A stretch of DNA of 64,000 nt from Lachnospiraceae bacterium (GCA_017479935.1 JAFVBO010000101.1:1-64000), one strand, 5' to 3'; shown: positions 42,390 to 52,799, counted from the first letter of the stretch. The notes: generated by a model from the letters alone, not told the origin. Numbers and translations are program-made.

Positions 42390-42880
42390 CGATTGAATTT
42401 GATCAGGAAGTGGAAATTGATCCTTCCCTTCCGGCACAGGAAATAGTGGAAGAGGTTATTCTTGGCGCGTTAGATTTTGCCGGCTTTCCATACGAAGCGG
42501 AGGTTTCTGTCTTAGTGACAGACAACGAAGGCATCCGCACGATCAACCGGGAAAATCGCGACATTGACAAGGAAACGGATGTCCTTTCGTTTCCCATGAT
42601 GGAATATAGGACGCCCGGTGATTTCTCCGTGTGGGACGAGGATGATCTGTGCTTTAATCCGGACACCGGCGAGGCCATGCTCGGCGATATCGTGCTGTCC
42701 GCGGACAAAATCCGGGAGCAGGCGGAGAGCTATGGGCATTCACTAAAGCGTGAGCTTGCTTTTCTGGTGGCTCACAGCATGTTCCATCTGTTCGGGTACG
42801 ACCACATGGAGGAAGCGGATCGCCTTCTCATGGAAGAGAAGCAGCGGGAGCTTCTTTCGCGGTTAGGGATTGAGAGGTAG
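42386..42880 (+). CDS. ybeY: Endoribonuclease YbeY
   Basis: A single-strand RNA endonuclease needed for 16S rRNA 3' maturation and ribosome quality control. The 164-aa protein holds the metal-binding pattern His-x3-His-x5-His in AHSMFHLFGYDH (residues about 132-143) and the family motif ETDVLSFPM. It starts inside the end of phoH (ATGA overlap). Confidence 0.95.
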   Translation: MTIEFDQEVEIDPSLPAQEIVEEVILGALDFAGFPYEAEVSVLVTDNEGIRTINRENRDIDKETDVLSFPMMEYRTPGDFSVWDEDDLCFNPDTGEAMLGDIVLSADKIREQAESYGHSLKRELAFLVAHSMFHLFGYDHMEEADRLLMEEKQRELLSRLGIER

Positions 42881-42885
42881 GTAAA

Positions 42886-44499
42886 ATGAGTAAGAAACAG
42901 CCAAACAATTTTCTTTTACAGGGAAGCATTCTGGCCATTGCCGGCATCATCGTCCGAATCATCGGCCTGGTGTACCGGGTACCCATGCAGAACATTCTGG
43001 GTCCCTCGGGAGCCGGTCTGTATAACTCGGCGTTTACCGTCTATACCATTTTACTTCTTCTGTCTTCCTACAGCCTGCCGCTGGCCGTTTCCAAGATGGT
43101 GTCGTCCCACATCAGCGTGGGAGAATATAAAAACACACACCGGGTTTTAAAGGCAACCATTATCCTGGCCGTCGGAATTGGCCTTGTCATGGCGCTCATC
43201 TGTTTCCTCGGAGCCGGCTTCTTTTCCAAAGTGCTCTTAAAGGAAGAGGATGCTGCCATCGCCATCCGTGCCATCTCCCCCTGTATTTTCATCATGGCGC
43301 TCTTAGGCGTGATGAGAGGATTTTTCCAGGGACTTGGCTCCATGGTTCCGACCGCCATCTCGCAGATTATTGAACAGATTTTCAACGCCATCTTCAGCTT
43401 GGTCGGCGCCTATTTCCTCGCGGAAAGCGGTATGAAGATCAGCGAAGACATGCGCGCGGCCTACGGCGCGGCCGGCGGCACCATCGGTACCACGGTTGGC
43501 GCGGCCATGGCGTTACTCTTCCTGGCCTTTGTCTACATGCTTTACCGCAACTCGCTCATCAAGAAGATGAAGCGGGATATGCACACCCGCGCGGAGAGCT
43601 TTGAAACCATCGCCCGGACGCTCGTTTCCATGAGCCTTCCGGTCATCTTAAGCACGACGGTTTACAACATCGGAGACCTGATCGACCAGAGCATTTACGC
43701 TTACTCGCTCGAAGGCTCCTACATGGAAACCTGGGGTATCTATACTGGTATCTACTGCCTGCTTGTCAACCTGCCGATCGCCGTTTCCAACGCCATGGCT
43801 TCCGCCGCGGTTCCCACGCTGACCAAAGCCGTGACGAACAAGAACCGGCAGAAAGCCGTGAAGGAAGTGAGCATGACGATCCGCTTTACCATGATCATCG
43901 CCATCCCCTGCACGGTTGGCTTCATGGTCTTAGCGCATCCCATTGTGGAAATGCTGTTCAAGGAAGGAACGGAGCTGGGCGGCAACCTTCTGTTTGCCGG
44001 CGCCTGCACGGTGCTGTTCTTCTCCTTATCGACGGTGACAAACGGCATCCTGCAGGGAATCAACCACATGACCACTCCCGTCAAGAACGCCTGCATCGCC
44101 ATGGCGGTGCACATCCTGGTCCTGGTGCTTTGCCTGTATCCGTTAAAGATGGGTATCTATGGCGTTTTGTATTCGCACATGATCTTCGGTGTTCTGATGT
44201 GTTACCTGAACTGGCGCTGCATCGCCGACTTCCTGCAGTATGATCAGGAGATCTTCCAGACCTTTGTTCTTCCGGCTGCCGCCTCCTTAGTCATGGGAAT
44301 TGTGTGCTTCGCGGTTTACAGTCTGATTCATCTGATCACCTCCAACATCATCGTAAGTACGCTGCTCGCCATCTTAGTTTCGATCATCGTGTACGGTGTG
44401 ATGCTTTTGGTTCTGCGCTGCGTGGGAGAAGAGGAGCTGTCTCACTTCCCGATGGGCGATCGGATCGCGGATCTGGCAAGAAGCTTCAACCTGTTATAG
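42886..44499 (+). CDS. MOP-superfamily flippase (SpoVB/MurJ-like polysaccharide transporter)
   Basis: A 537-aa integral membrane protein with about 14 hydrophobic segments. The N-terminal LLQGSILAIAGIIVRIIGLVYR pattern and later PNxxxxxM-free helices fit the SpoVB/MurJ branch of the MOP flippases, which flip lipid-linked oligosaccharides such as lipid II. The cargo could be lipid II or another polysaccharide unit. It starts six bases after ybeY and so is in the phoH operon. A terminator follows. Confidence 0.88.
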   Translation: MSKKQPNNFLLQGSILAIAGIIVRIIGLVYRVPMQNILGPSGAGLYNSAFTVYTILLLLSSYSLPLAVSKMVSSHISVGEYKNTHRVLKATIILAVGIGLVMALICFLGAGFFSKVLLKEEDAAIAIRAISPCIFIMALLGVMRGFFQGLGSMVPTAISQIIEQIFNAIFSLVGAYFLAESGMKISEDMRAAYGAAGGTIGTTVGAAMALLFLAFVYMLYRNSLIKKMKRDMHTRAESFETIARTLVSMSLPVILSTTVYNIGDLIDQSIYAYSLEGSYMETWGIYTGIYCLLVNLPIAVSNAMASAAVPTLTKAVTNKNRQKAVKEVSMTIRFTMIIAIPCTVGFMVLAHPIVEMLFKEGTELGGNLLFAGACTVLFFSLSTVTNGILQGINHMTTPVKNACIAMAVHILVLVLCLYPLKMGIYGVLYSHMIFGVLMCYLNWRCIADFLQYDQEIFQTFVLPAAASLVMGIVCFAVYSLIHLITSNIIVSTLLAILVSIIVYGVMLLVLRCVGEEELSHFPMGDRIADLARSFNLL

Positions 44500-44525
44500 A
44501 ATACCGATTCAACGCGATTTTTATG

Positions 44526-44554
44526 GGTACCCGCCTTTGTGGCGGGTATCTTTT
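44526..44554 (+). terminator. Terminator after the flippase gene
   Basis: TACCCGCC-TTTGT-GGCGGGTA is followed by TCTTTT and a further T-run. Confidence 0.88.
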
Positions 44555-44644
44555 AGGTTTTTTTGCGGCACAGGCTTATGGCCTTACAATCTGTGCCGTT
44601 TTAGGCATAGCAAAAGCTAAGAATACAAAATAAGGAGTCTGATC

Positions 44645-45868
44645 GTGAGAAGTACGGATATTCTGATCGTTGGGGCAGGGCCGGCCGGCATGACGGCGGC
44701 CATCTCCGCCGCAAGGCAGGGAGCCCGCGTGTGCCTGGTGGAACATGGTCCGGAACCGGGAAAAAAGATCTTATCCACCGGAAACGGTCACTGTAATCTG
44801 ACCAACGTACAAATGGGACCGGACTTTTATCACACCTCGGATCCGGCGTTTGTACAAACGGTTCTGGAGCTGTTTTCGAGAGATCAGACCCTGGGATTTT
44901 TTCGGAGCCTCGGCATCTGGACCTTTGAAAAGAACGGTTTTGTCTATCCGCGCTCCGAGGCGGCCAAAACAGTTCGGGAAGCGTTCTGCCTGGCCCTTTC
45001 CGAGGCAAAGGTTTCCTTGTTTACGGAAACCAATGTCACCGGCCTTCGCCCGGAAAAGCGCGGCTTTCAGGTGCGCACCGATCACGGCGATTTTCTGGCG
45101 CGCAAGCTGATCTTCGCGCCGGGAGGGCTTGCCGCTCCCAAAACAGGATCGGATGGAAGCGCGTACATATGGATCAAAAGTCTGGGGCACCGGGTGGATC
45201 AGATGCTGCCAGCCCTGGTGCAGCTGCACTCCGATTCCACATTCTGCCGCGAAACGGACGGCGTTCGGGTGCAGGCCCAATTGAAACTTTGGGTGGATGG
45301 CAAGAAATGGGAGAGCCAGACCGGGGAACTGCAGCTGGTTTCCTACGGTCTGTCGGGCTTTCCGATATTTCAGTTTAGCAGTCCTGCCATACGCCTGTTT
45401 GAAGAAGGAAAACAGATCCGGATTACGGCTGATTTCCTTCCCTGGCTTGGCGAGGATGAATGGAAAACGTGGTGGCAGACGGCTGCCCTGGCGTTCCCGC
45501 AGAGAACGGTCGCAGGCCTGCTCTCCGGACTCGTGCCTCCGAAGGTGGCAGCAGCTGCGGTCACCGCAGCCGGACTTTCCAACAGTGTGACAGCCGCAAG
45601 GATCGGAAAAGAAGAGGAAAACCTTTTGCTTAATGCTTTAAAGCGTCAGGAGTTTCGCATGACCGGCTATAATTCGTTTGACCGGGCGCAGACAACCTCC
45701 GGCGGCGTCCCGCTGTCCGAGGTAAGCCCGCAAACGATGGAATCAAAAATCTGTCCCGGGCTTTATCTGGCGGGCGAATGCCTGAACGCGGACGGGCGAT
45801 GCGGCGGCTATAATCTGCAATGGGCGTTTTCCACCGGTTATCTGGCCGGACAGGCCGCAGCCCGGTAA
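44645..45868 (+). CDS. BaiN/HI0933-family NAD(P)/FAD-dependent oxidoreductase
   Basis: A 407-aa flavoprotein of the HI0933/YhiN group. The FAD-binding motif is ILIVGAGPAGMTAAISAARQG at the N-terminus, and CNLTN in STGNGHCNLTN and the C-terminal LAGECLNADGRCGGYNLQWAFSTG are diagnostic. BaiN of bile-acid-converting clostridia belongs to this family, but the reaction here is unknown. GTG start after AAGGAG. It is followed 12 bases later by a second, unrelated flavoprotein gene. Confidence 0.88.
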   Translation: MRSTDILIVGAGPAGMTAAISAARQGARVCLVEHGPEPGKKILSTGNGHCNLTNVQMGPDFYHTSDPAFVQTVLELFSRDQTLGFFRSLGIWTFEKNGFVYPRSEAAKTVREAFCLALSEAKVSLFTETNVTGLRPEKRGFQVRTDHGDFLARKLIFAPGGLAAPKTGSDGSAYIWIKSLGHRVDQMLPALVQLHSDSTFCRETDGVRVQAQLKLWVDGKKWESQTGELQLVSYGLSGFPIFQFSSPAIRLFEEGKQIRITADFLPWLGEDEWKTWWQTAALAFPQRTVAGLLSGLVPPKVAAAAVTAAGLSNSVTAARIGKEEENLLLNALKRQEFRMTGYNSFDRAQTTSGGVPLSEVSPQTMESKICPGLYLAGECLNADGRCGGYNLQWAFSTGYLAGQAAAR

Positions 45869-45880
45869 GGAGGAGATGTT

Positions 45881-47488
45881 ATGCTGCTTTTGACGCAGGT
45901 AAAACTGCCGGTGGATCATACGGAAGAAGAGCTGAAGGCAAAGGCCGCGCGCGTGCTGAAGATCCGGCCGGACAGCATCCGTTTCCTCCGCATCAGGAAG
46001 CGTTCTTTGGACGCGCGAAAGAAAGATCAGCTTCTGTACGTCTATGAGCTGGTGCTCTCCTTAGACGGAGAAAAAGAGATATTGAAAAAGAACCAGGGCA
46101 AGGGAAATGTCAGCGTCTACGAGAAAACGGAATATCTTTTCCATCCCGTGGCTTGTCCGCCCGAAGAAAACAACCGTCCGGTCATCATCGGCCTTGGGCC
46201 TGCCGGGCTCTTCTGCGGATATGTGCTGGCAAAGAACGGGCTTCGCCCGATCCTGATTGAACGCGGAGAGCGCGTGAAGGATCGAACGGAAAGCGTGAAT
46301 CGCTTCTGGGAGGGCGGAGAGCTCAACCCGGATTCCAACGTACAGTTCGGGGAGGGCGGCGCCGGCACCTTTTCGGACGGAAAGCTGACCACCCTGGTCA
46401 AGGATAAAGAAAAACGGGGCCAGCTGGTGCTGGAAACCTTTGTCCAAATGGGAGCGCCGGAGGACATCCTGTATGTGGGCAAGCCGCATATCGGCACCGA
46501 CATCCTGCGGGATGTCGTGGAGCACCTGCGCGAGGAAATCCTGCGCGAAGGCGGCGAGATCCATTACACCACCCGGATGGAGCAGATCCATCTGAAAGAT
46601 GGGCAGGTGAGCGGGATCTCCTGCGTCAACTGGCAAACCGGGGCAAAAACCCATATTGCCTGCCGCAGGCTGGTTCTGGCCCCCGGCCACAGCGCGCGCG
46701 ATACCTTCGCCATGCTGCGGGAGCTGGGCGTCCCGATGGAGCGCAAGCCGTTTGCGGTGGGCGTTCGCATGGAGCACCCGCAGGAGTTTATCAACCGCGT
46801 CCAATACGGCGAGATGGCGAGTGTCCTGCCGCCGGCGGACTACCGGGTGACCGCCCACGCCTCCGACGGGCGCGGCGTGTACTCGTTTTGTATGTGCCCC
46901 GGCGGATACGTGGTCAACGCTTCCTCGGAAGCAGGGCATCTGGCCGTCAACGGCATGAGCTACCACGACAGAAGCAGCCCCCACGCCAACAGTGCCATCA
47001 TTGTCACCGTCACGCCCGACGATTTTGCGGGCGAGGACGTGTTAGCCGGCGTCGCTTTCCAACGGGATCTGGAGAAGAAAGCCTACGAAACCGGCGGCGG
47101 CGCCATCCCTGTGCAGACCTGGAAGAGCTTTTCGGAGGATTTGCCCTCTACGCCCGGAAGTTTAACTCCAGTCACGAAGGGAAGCGTCAGGTACGCGGAG
47201 CTGTCCGGGATTTTCCCGGAGTATATCACCCGGGCTCTCAAGGAGGGAATCCGGCAGATTGATACGCATTTTCATGGCTTTGCCATGGATGAAGCGCTGC
47301 TTCTCGCGGTGGAAAGCCGCTCCTCCTCCCCGGTTCGGATTTTGCGGGATGAGGATTGTCAAAGCAGCATCGGAGGGCTCTACCCTTGCGGGGAAGGGGC
47401 CGGCTATGCGGGCGGCATCATGTCGGCCGCCATGGATGGCATCCGCGTCGCGGAAGCGCTCACGGAAGGTTATGAAACCCGGAAATAA
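45881..47488 (+). CDS. COG2509-type FAD-dependent protein
   Basis: The 535-aa protein has a short N-terminal domain (about 1-75, VKLPVDHTEEELKAKAARVL). The FAD motif PVIIGLGPAGLFCGYVLA follows near residue 100, then SNVQFGEGGAGTFSDGKL and LAPGHSARDTF. The C-terminal GEGAGYAGGIMSAAMDG closes the flavin site. The role of this widespread family is not settled. The two neighbouring flavoprotein genes are probably one operon; AAGGAGG precedes the ATG. Confidence 0.88.
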   Translation: MLLLTQVKLPVDHTEEELKAKAARVLKIRPDSIRFLRIRKRSLDARKKDQLLYVYELVLSLDGEKEILKKNQGKGNVSVYEKTEYLFHPVACPPEENNRPVIIGLGPAGLFCGYVLAKNGLRPILIERGERVKDRTESVNRFWEGGELNPDSNVQFGEGGAGTFSDGKLTTLVKDKEKRGQLVLETFVQMGAPEDILYVGKPHIGTDILRDVVEHLREEILREGGEIHYTTRMEQIHLKDGQVSGISCVNWQTGAKTHIACRRLVLAPGHSARDTFAMLRELGVPMERKPFAVGVRMEHPQEFINRVQYGEMASVLPPADYRVTAHASDGRGVYSFCMCPGGYVVNASSEAGHLAVNGMSYHDRSSPHANSAIIVTVTPDDFAGEDVLAGVAFQRDLEKKAYETGGGAIPVQTWKSFSEDLPSTPGSLTPVTKGSVRYAELSGIFPEYITRALKEGIRQIDTHFHGFAMDEALLLAVESRSSSPVRILRDEDCQSSIGGLYPCGEGAGYAGGIMSAAMDGIRVAEALTEGYETRK

Positions 47489-47536
47489 TGGCCGAAAGCG
47501 GGCCTGACACCGGGAAAGAGGAAAGGAATTATTTCA

Positions 47537-48370
47537 ATGGATCGTCAGATCGGAAACACGCACAGAATTGTCATCAAAATCGGTTCATCCTCCCTGACGC
47601 ACAAGTACACCGGGTTCCTCAATCTGGGGAAGGTGGAAAAGCTGGTCCGGATCCTGTGTGATCTGAAGAATCAGGGGATGGACGTGGTGTTAGTCAGCTC
47701 CGGCGCGATCGCCGTGGGCCGGCAGACCACCGGGTACGCAAACCGCCCCGGAAGCGTGGCGGAAAAGCAGGCGCTTGCGGCGATCGGCCAGGCCCGGCTT
47801 ATGATGACCTATCAGAAACTGTTTGCCGAGTATCATCAGAATATCGCGCAGGTGCTTCTGACCAAGGACACCTTCCTGCACGAAGAAAGCCGGAACAATG
47901 CGGCCAATACCTTTGAGGAACTTTTTCACATGGGCGTGATCCCCATCGTGAATGAGAACGATACCGTCGCCACGCACGAAATCGAGTTCGGCGACAACGA
48001 CCGCCTGTCCGCCATCGTCGCAGGGCTTCTGCGGGCGGATCTGCTGGTGCTGTTATCCGATATCGACGGACTTTACACCGCCGATCCATCGGTGGATAAA
48101 ACCGCTGTCCGCATTCCTCTGGTCGAAAAGCTGGATGCGCATGTCGCCTCCATGGCTTCCTCCCACTCGACCAGCCAGGTGGGAACCGGCGGCATGACAG
48201 CCAAATTGATTGCGGCGGAAATCGCGACGGACGCGGGCTGCGCGATGGCGATTGTGAACGGGGAAAACGTGGATCACATCACCGACGTGCTGGAAGGCCG
48301 GGACGTTGGAACCTGGTTTTGCCCTCACCCGCAGACGGATTACGAACTGATCAAATACCTGAATTACTAA
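47537..48370 (+). CDS. proB: Glutamate 5-kinase (short form without PUA domain)
   Basis: Phosphorylates glutamate at the gamma-carboxylate, step one of proline synthesis. The 277-aa protein holds the amino-acid kinase domain: KIGSSSLT near the start, VSSGAIAVG, NENDTV and GTGGMTAKL. It ends after that domain, while E. coli ProB continues into a PUA domain of about 90 aa. ProA is not adjacent; a DUF896 gene follows 20 bases later. Feedback inhibition by proline would use the kinase domain. Confidence 0.94.
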   Translation: MDRQIGNTHRIVIKIGSSSLTHKYTGFLNLGKVEKLVRILCDLKNQGMDVVLVSSGAIAVGRQTTGYANRPGSVAEKQALAAIGQARLMMTYQKLFAEYHQNIAQVLLTKDTFLHEESRNNAANTFEELFHMGVIPIVNENDTVATHEIEFGDNDRLSAIVAGLLRADLLVLLSDIDGLYTADPSVDKTAVRIPLVEKLDAHVASMASSHSTSQVGTGGMTAKLIAAEIATDAGCAMAIVNGENVDHITDVLEGRDVGTWFCPHPQTDYELIKYLNY

Positions 48371-48390
48371 ATTGTTATAGGAGAATATAC

Positions 48391-48603
48391 ATGGAACAAA
48401 AAGAACTGGACCGCATCAATGAGCTGTATCGCAAGCAGAAAAGTGAAGGCCTGACCGAGGAAGAAAAGGCCGAGCAGAAGGAGCTGCGCAAGCGCTACGT
48501 GGAAAATTTCCGAAGCAACTTTGAGGCCGGATTGAAGAACATCTCTATCCAGAACCCGGATGGAAGCATCATCCATCTCGCTGACCGGATCAAGAAGAAA
48601 TAA
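48391..48603 (+). CDS. YnzC/DUF896 small protein
   Basis: A 70-aa helical-hairpin protein of the DUF896 (YnzC) family, with the pattern RINELYRKQKSEGLTEEEK and ELRKRYVENFRSNF and a C-terminal DG.I...D tail. ATAGGAG precedes the ATG at 48391; the frame is open further upstream inside proB but that start lacks support. In Bacillus YnzC is linked to the SOS operon of YneA; here it precedes miaB and mutS. Function not established. Confidence 0.9.
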   Translation: MEQKELDRINELYRKQKSEGLTEEEKAEQKELRKRYVENFRSNFEAGLKNISIQNPDGSIIHLADRIKKK

Positions 48604-48673
48604 AAGAGGGGATACGTCCCCGTTTAACCACGCATGTGCGAAAGAAAACCGATAGGTTTAAGAGGAGCAAGAC

Positions 48674-50128
48674 ATGATCGATGCGCGTATAAAAGCCCAG
48701 ATGGATCCGATCGATACCACGCTGCCGGCCCCGGAACGGGAGCCGGAGCGCCAGTTTTATTTTATGAAGAAATGCCGGGAGATCATCCGGGCGAAGGAGA
48801 AAGAGCTTGGCCGGCCTTTGTCGGCCGATGTGGTTACCTTCGGCTGCCAGATGAACGCGAGAGACAGCGAAAAGCTTCTCGGCATATTAAAAGAAATCGG
48901 CTTTGAAGAGAGTGATTCCGAGGAAGCCGATTTTGTGCTGTACAACACCTGCACGGTGCGCGACAACGCGAACCAGCGCGTGTATGGCCGCTTAGGCCAC
49001 CTGCACAGCATGAAAAAAGCCCACCCGGATAAACTGATTGCCCTGTGCGGCTGCATGATTCAGGAAGAGACCGTCGTGGCGAAAATCCGGCAAAGCTACC
49101 CGTTTGTCGACATCTTATTCGGCACGCACAATATCTATAAGCTGGCCGAGCTTTTATACCGTCGCCTCACCGGAACAGGGATGGTGGTGGACGTCTTAAA
49201 AGAGGCCGATGCCGTGGTGGAGGAGCTTCCCGTCGAGCGGAAGTATCCGTACAAGTCCGGCGTCAACATCATGTACGGCTGCGACAATTTCTGCACCTAC
49301 TGCATCGTACCCTACGTGCGCGGCCGCGAGCACTCGCGCACGCCGGAGGAGATTCTCTGTGAAATCAAACGTCTGGTGGCGGACGGCGTGGTCGAGGTGA
49401 TGCTTCTCGGGCAGAACGTCAACTCCTACGGGAAAGGACTTTCGAAGAAGACCAGCTTCGCGGAGCTCCTTCGGGAGGTGGAGAAAATTGAGGGGCTGAA
49501 ACGAATTCGCTTCATGACCTCCCATCCCAAGGATCTGTCCGATGAGCTGATCGAGGTGATGAAAAACAGCCAGAAGATCTGCCGCCATCTGCACCTTCCC
49601 GTGCAGACCGGGTCCAACAGACTTTTACGGCAGATGAACCGCCACTATACGCGGGAGGATTACCTGGCTTTGGTGGACCGCATCCGTACCGCCATGCCGG
49701 ACATTTCCCTCACGACGGACCTGATCGTTGGCTTCCCCGGCGAAACCGAGGAGGATTTACAGGATACGATGGACATTGTCCGCCGCGTCCGCTACGACAG
49801 CTGCTTTACGTTCCTGTACTCCAAGCGCACGGGGACCCCTGCTGCCGTCATGCCGGATCAGATCCCGAAGGATGTGGCGCAGGACCGCTTTGACCGACTG
49901 CTTTCCCTGGTGCAGGAAATCTCCTGCGAGATGTCGGGAAGGGATGCCGGCCAGGTGAAAGAAGCGCTGGTGGAAAGTCTGGACGATCACGAGGACGGAT
50001 ATGTCACCGGCCGTCTCGGCAACAATATCATGGTGCATTTTCCGGGCGATGAGTCCCTCATCGGAAGCATTGTTCCGGTATATTTAAAGGAATCCCGGGG
50101 CTTCTACTACATGGGCGAACGGGTATAA
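48674..50128 (+). CDS. miaB: tRNA-2-methylthio-N6-dimethylallyladenosine synthase
   Basis: A radical-SAM methylthiotransferase that turns i6A37 into ms2i6A37 in tRNA. The 484-aa protein has an N-terminal UPF0004 domain with cysteines in TFGCQMN, NTCTVRD and CGCM. The radical-SAM motif CDNFCTYC is near residue 203, and a TRAM domain fills the last ~65 residues. The substrate is made by MiaA, encoded in the same cluster at 54958, so both modification steps sit in one operon with mutS and mutL. Confidence 0.96.
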   Translation: MIDARIKAQMDPIDTTLPAPEREPERQFYFMKKCREIIRAKEKELGRPLSADVVTFGCQMNARDSEKLLGILKEIGFEESDSEEADFVLYNTCTVRDNANQRVYGRLGHLHSMKKAHPDKLIALCGCMIQEETVVAKIRQSYPFVDILFGTHNIYKLAELLYRRLTGTGMVVDVLKEADAVVEELPVERKYPYKSGVNIMYGCDNFCTYCIVPYVRGREHSRTPEEILCEIKRLVADGVVEVMLLGQNVNSYGKGLSKKTSFAELLREVEKIEGLKRIRFMTSHPKDLSDELIEVMKNSQKICRHLHLPVQTGSNRLLRQMNRHYTREDYLALVDRIRTAMPDISLTTDLIVGFPGETEEDLQDTMDIVRRVRYDSCFTFLYSKRTGTPAAVMPDQIPKDVAQDRFDRLLSLVQEISCEMSGRDAGQVKEALVESLDDHEDGYVTGRLGNNIMVHFPGDESLIGSIVPVYLKESRGFYYMGERV

Positions 50129-50138
50129 GGAGGAATTC

Positions 50139-52799
50139 ATGGCTGGGCTTTCACCCATGATGCAGCAGTATATGGAAACCAAAGAACAGTATAAAGACTG
50201 CCTGCTGTTTTACCGGCTGGGCGACTTTTACGAAATGTTCTTTGAAGATGCCAAGACGGCCTCCGCCGTTTTGGACATCACCCTCACAGGAAAGGAATGC
50301 GGTCTGCCCGAGCGCGCGCCCATGTGCGGGATCCCCTACCACGCGGTGGACGTGTACTTAGACAAGCTGATCAAAGCCGGCTACAAGGTGGCGATCGCTG
50401 AGCAGATGGAAGATCCGAAGCTCGCCAAGGGCCTGGTAAAGCGCGAGGTGATCCGGATTGTCACCCCGGGCACCATCGTGAGCGAGCAGGCCTTAGAGGA
50501 GGGCAAAAACCATTATCTCTGCTGCGCCTATTATTCGGGACGCGTGTTCGGCATCAGCTTCGCGGATGTTTCCACCGGAGACTTCAGTATGACCGAGGTG
50601 GATGACGCCAAGGTGTTTTTAGATGAAGTGGAGAAGTACAGCCCGGCGGAAATGATCTTTAACGACGCCTTTTATATCAGCGGCGTCGACCTGGATGATT
50701 TAAAAATCCGGCTTCACATGAGCGTTTCCGCGCTGCCGGCCCCATACTTTGCCCAGGATTCCTGCGAGAAGGCGCTGACCTCTCATTTTCAGACCGAAAG
50801 TCTTGCCTCCCTCGGCCTTACCGATTACGAGTTTGGGCTGCTTTCCGCCGGCGCGCTGATGCAGTACCTAACCGAGACGCAGAAAAACAATCTGGCGCAC
50901 ATCACAAAGCTCACCCCGTATCAGACCGGGCGCTTCATGATCCTGGACAGCTTTACCAGGCGGAACTTAGAGCTCGTGGAAACGATGCGGGAGAAGCAGA
51001 AGCGGGGAACCCTTCTGTGGGTCCTTGACCGCACGAAAACCGCCATGGGCGCGCGCCTTTTGCGCGCCTATATTGAGCAGCCGCTCCTTGATAAGCGGGA
51101 GATTCTGGCCAGACAGGATGCCATCGAAGAACTGAACCGGGATTATATCACCCGGGAGGAATTAAGCGAGTACTTAAGCCCGATTTACGATCTGGAAAGG
51201 CTTCTTGGCCGGATTTCCTATAAGAGTGCCAACCCACGCGATCTGATCGCGTTTCGCAATTCCATCCGCATGATCCCGCCCATTTTAGACCAGCTGAAAA
51301 GCTGCGCCTGCGATGAGCTGAAAACGATCGTGGAGGAGATGGATCCGCTGACCGACCTGGAGGAAAAGATCAGCGCGGCCCTCGTGGAGGATCCGCCCAT
51401 CCTGGTGCGGGAAGGCGGCATGATCCGGGAAGGGTATAACGAGACCGCCGACCATCTGCGAAACGCCAAGACGGAAGGAAAAGAATGGCTGGCGGATCTG
51501 GAGCAGAAGGAAAAAGAGCGCACCGGCATCAGAAACCTTCGGATCCGTTACAACAAAGTTTTCGGCTACTACATTGAAATTTCCAATTCCAACCTGGGGA
51601 TGGTTCCGGAAGACTACACACGCAAGCAGACGCTCACCACCGGAGAGCGTTTTACCACGACGCGCTTAAAAGAGCTGGAGGAGACCATCTTAGGCGCGGA
51701 GGATAAACTGTTCGCCTTGGAGTACGATCTTTTTGTGGAGCTGCGGGAAACCATCGCAGCCGAGGTCGTTCGCATTCAGACAACCGCCAAGGCGATCGCG
51801 AAGCTGGACGTGTTCGTCTCCCTCGCGAAGGTGGCCGAAAAGTATGGGTACGTGCGCCCGAAGATCAACGAAAAGGGCGTGATCGACATCAAGGACGGCC
51901 GGCATCCGGTCGTGGAACAGATGATGAAGGAGGAAAGCTTCGTCGCCAACGACACGCATCTGGACGGAAATCACAACCGGATCGCCATCATCACCGGCCC
52001 GAACATGGCCGGCAAGTCCACCTACATGCGGCAGACGGCGCTGATCGTTCTCATGGCGCAGATGGGCAGCTTTGTCCCCGCCAGTGAGGCAAACGTGGCC
52101 ATCTGCGACCGGATCTTTACGCGTGTCGGTGCCTCCGACGACCTGGCGAGCGGCCGATCGACCTTCATGGTGGAGATGACGGAGGTGGCCAACATCCTGC
52201 GAAACGCCACCAAAAAGAGCCTTCTCATTCTGGATGAGATCGGACGCGGCACCAGCACCTTCGACGGCCTTTCCATCGCCTGGGCGGTGGTAGAGCATAT
52301 CGCCAACCCGCGCATTCTGGGGGCAAAAACACTCTTTGCGACCCATTACCACGAGCTGACCGAGCTGGAGGGCACGCTTCCGGGCGTCAACAATTACTGC
52401 ATCGCGGTCAAGGAGATGGGCGACGACATCATCTTCCTTCGAAAGATCATCCGGGGCGGGGCGGATAAGAGCTACGGCATTCAGGTGGCCAAGCTGGCCG
52501 GCATCCCCGAGGAAGTCATCGCAAGAGCCAAGGTGATCGCGCAGGAGCTGACCAGCGCGGACATCACCGTCCGGTCCAAGGAAACCGAGATGTTAAAAAC
52601 ACCGGCTGTTTCACGCCCCGGAAAGCCCGATGAGGTGGATCTGTCTCAGATGACTCTGTTTGACGCGGTGAACGAAGACAGTATCGCCAAGGAAATCGAG
52701 GAAATGGACCTGTCCCGCATGACGCCGATCGACGCGTTAAACCGACTGTATACCATGCAGGCCAGTCTGAAAAACCGCTGGCAGAAAGGGAAATCGTAA
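50139..52799 (+). CDS. mutS: DNA mismatch repair protein MutS
   Basis: Recognises mismatches and small loops. At 886 aa it is full length. The mismatch-binding Phe-x-Glu is in GDFYEMF (about residue 30). The ATPase has Walker A GPNMAGKST near residue 619 and Walker B LLILDEIGRGTSTFDG. AAGGAGG precedes the ATG, ten bases after miaB. Its stop codon abuts the mutL start. Confidence 0.97.
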   Translation: MAGLSPMMQQYMETKEQYKDCLLFYRLGDFYEMFFEDAKTASAVLDITLTGKECGLPERAPMCGIPYHAVDVYLDKLIKAGYKVAIAEQMEDPKLAKGLVKREVIRIVTPGTIVSEQALEEGKNHYLCCAYYSGRVFGISFADVSTGDFSMTEVDDAKVFLDEVEKYSPAEMIFNDAFYISGVDLDDLKIRLHMSVSALPAPYFAQDSCEKALTSHFQTESLASLGLTDYEFGLLSAGALMQYLTETQKNNLAHITKLTPYQTGRFMILDSFTRRNLELVETMREKQKRGTLLWVLDRTKTAMGARLLRAYIEQPLLDKREILARQDAIEELNRDYITREELSEYLSPIYDLERLLGRISYKSANPRDLIAFRNSIRMIPPILDQLKSCACDELKTIVEEMDPLTDLEEKISAALVEDPPILVREGGMIREGYNETADHLRNAKTEGKEWLADLEQKEKERTGIRNLRIRYNKVFGYYIEISNSNLGMVPEDYTRKQTLTTGERFTTTRLKELEETILGAEDKLFALEYDLFVELRETIAAEVVRIQTTAKAIAKLDVFVSLAKVAEKYGYVRPKINEKGVIDIKDGRHPVVEQMMKEESFVANDTHLDGNHNRIAIITGPNMAGKSTYMRQTALIVLMAQMGSFVPASEANVAICDRIFTRVGASDDLASGRSTFMVEMTEVANILRNATKKSLLILDEIGRGTSTFDGLSIAWAVVEHIANPRILGAKTLFATHYHELTELEGTLPGVNNYCIAVKEMGDDIIFLRKIIRGGADKSYGIQVAKLAGIPEEVIARAKVIAQELTSADITVRSKETEMLKTPAVSRPGKPDEVDLSQMTLFDAVNEDSIAKEIEEMDLSRMTPIDALNRLYTMQASLKNRWQKGKS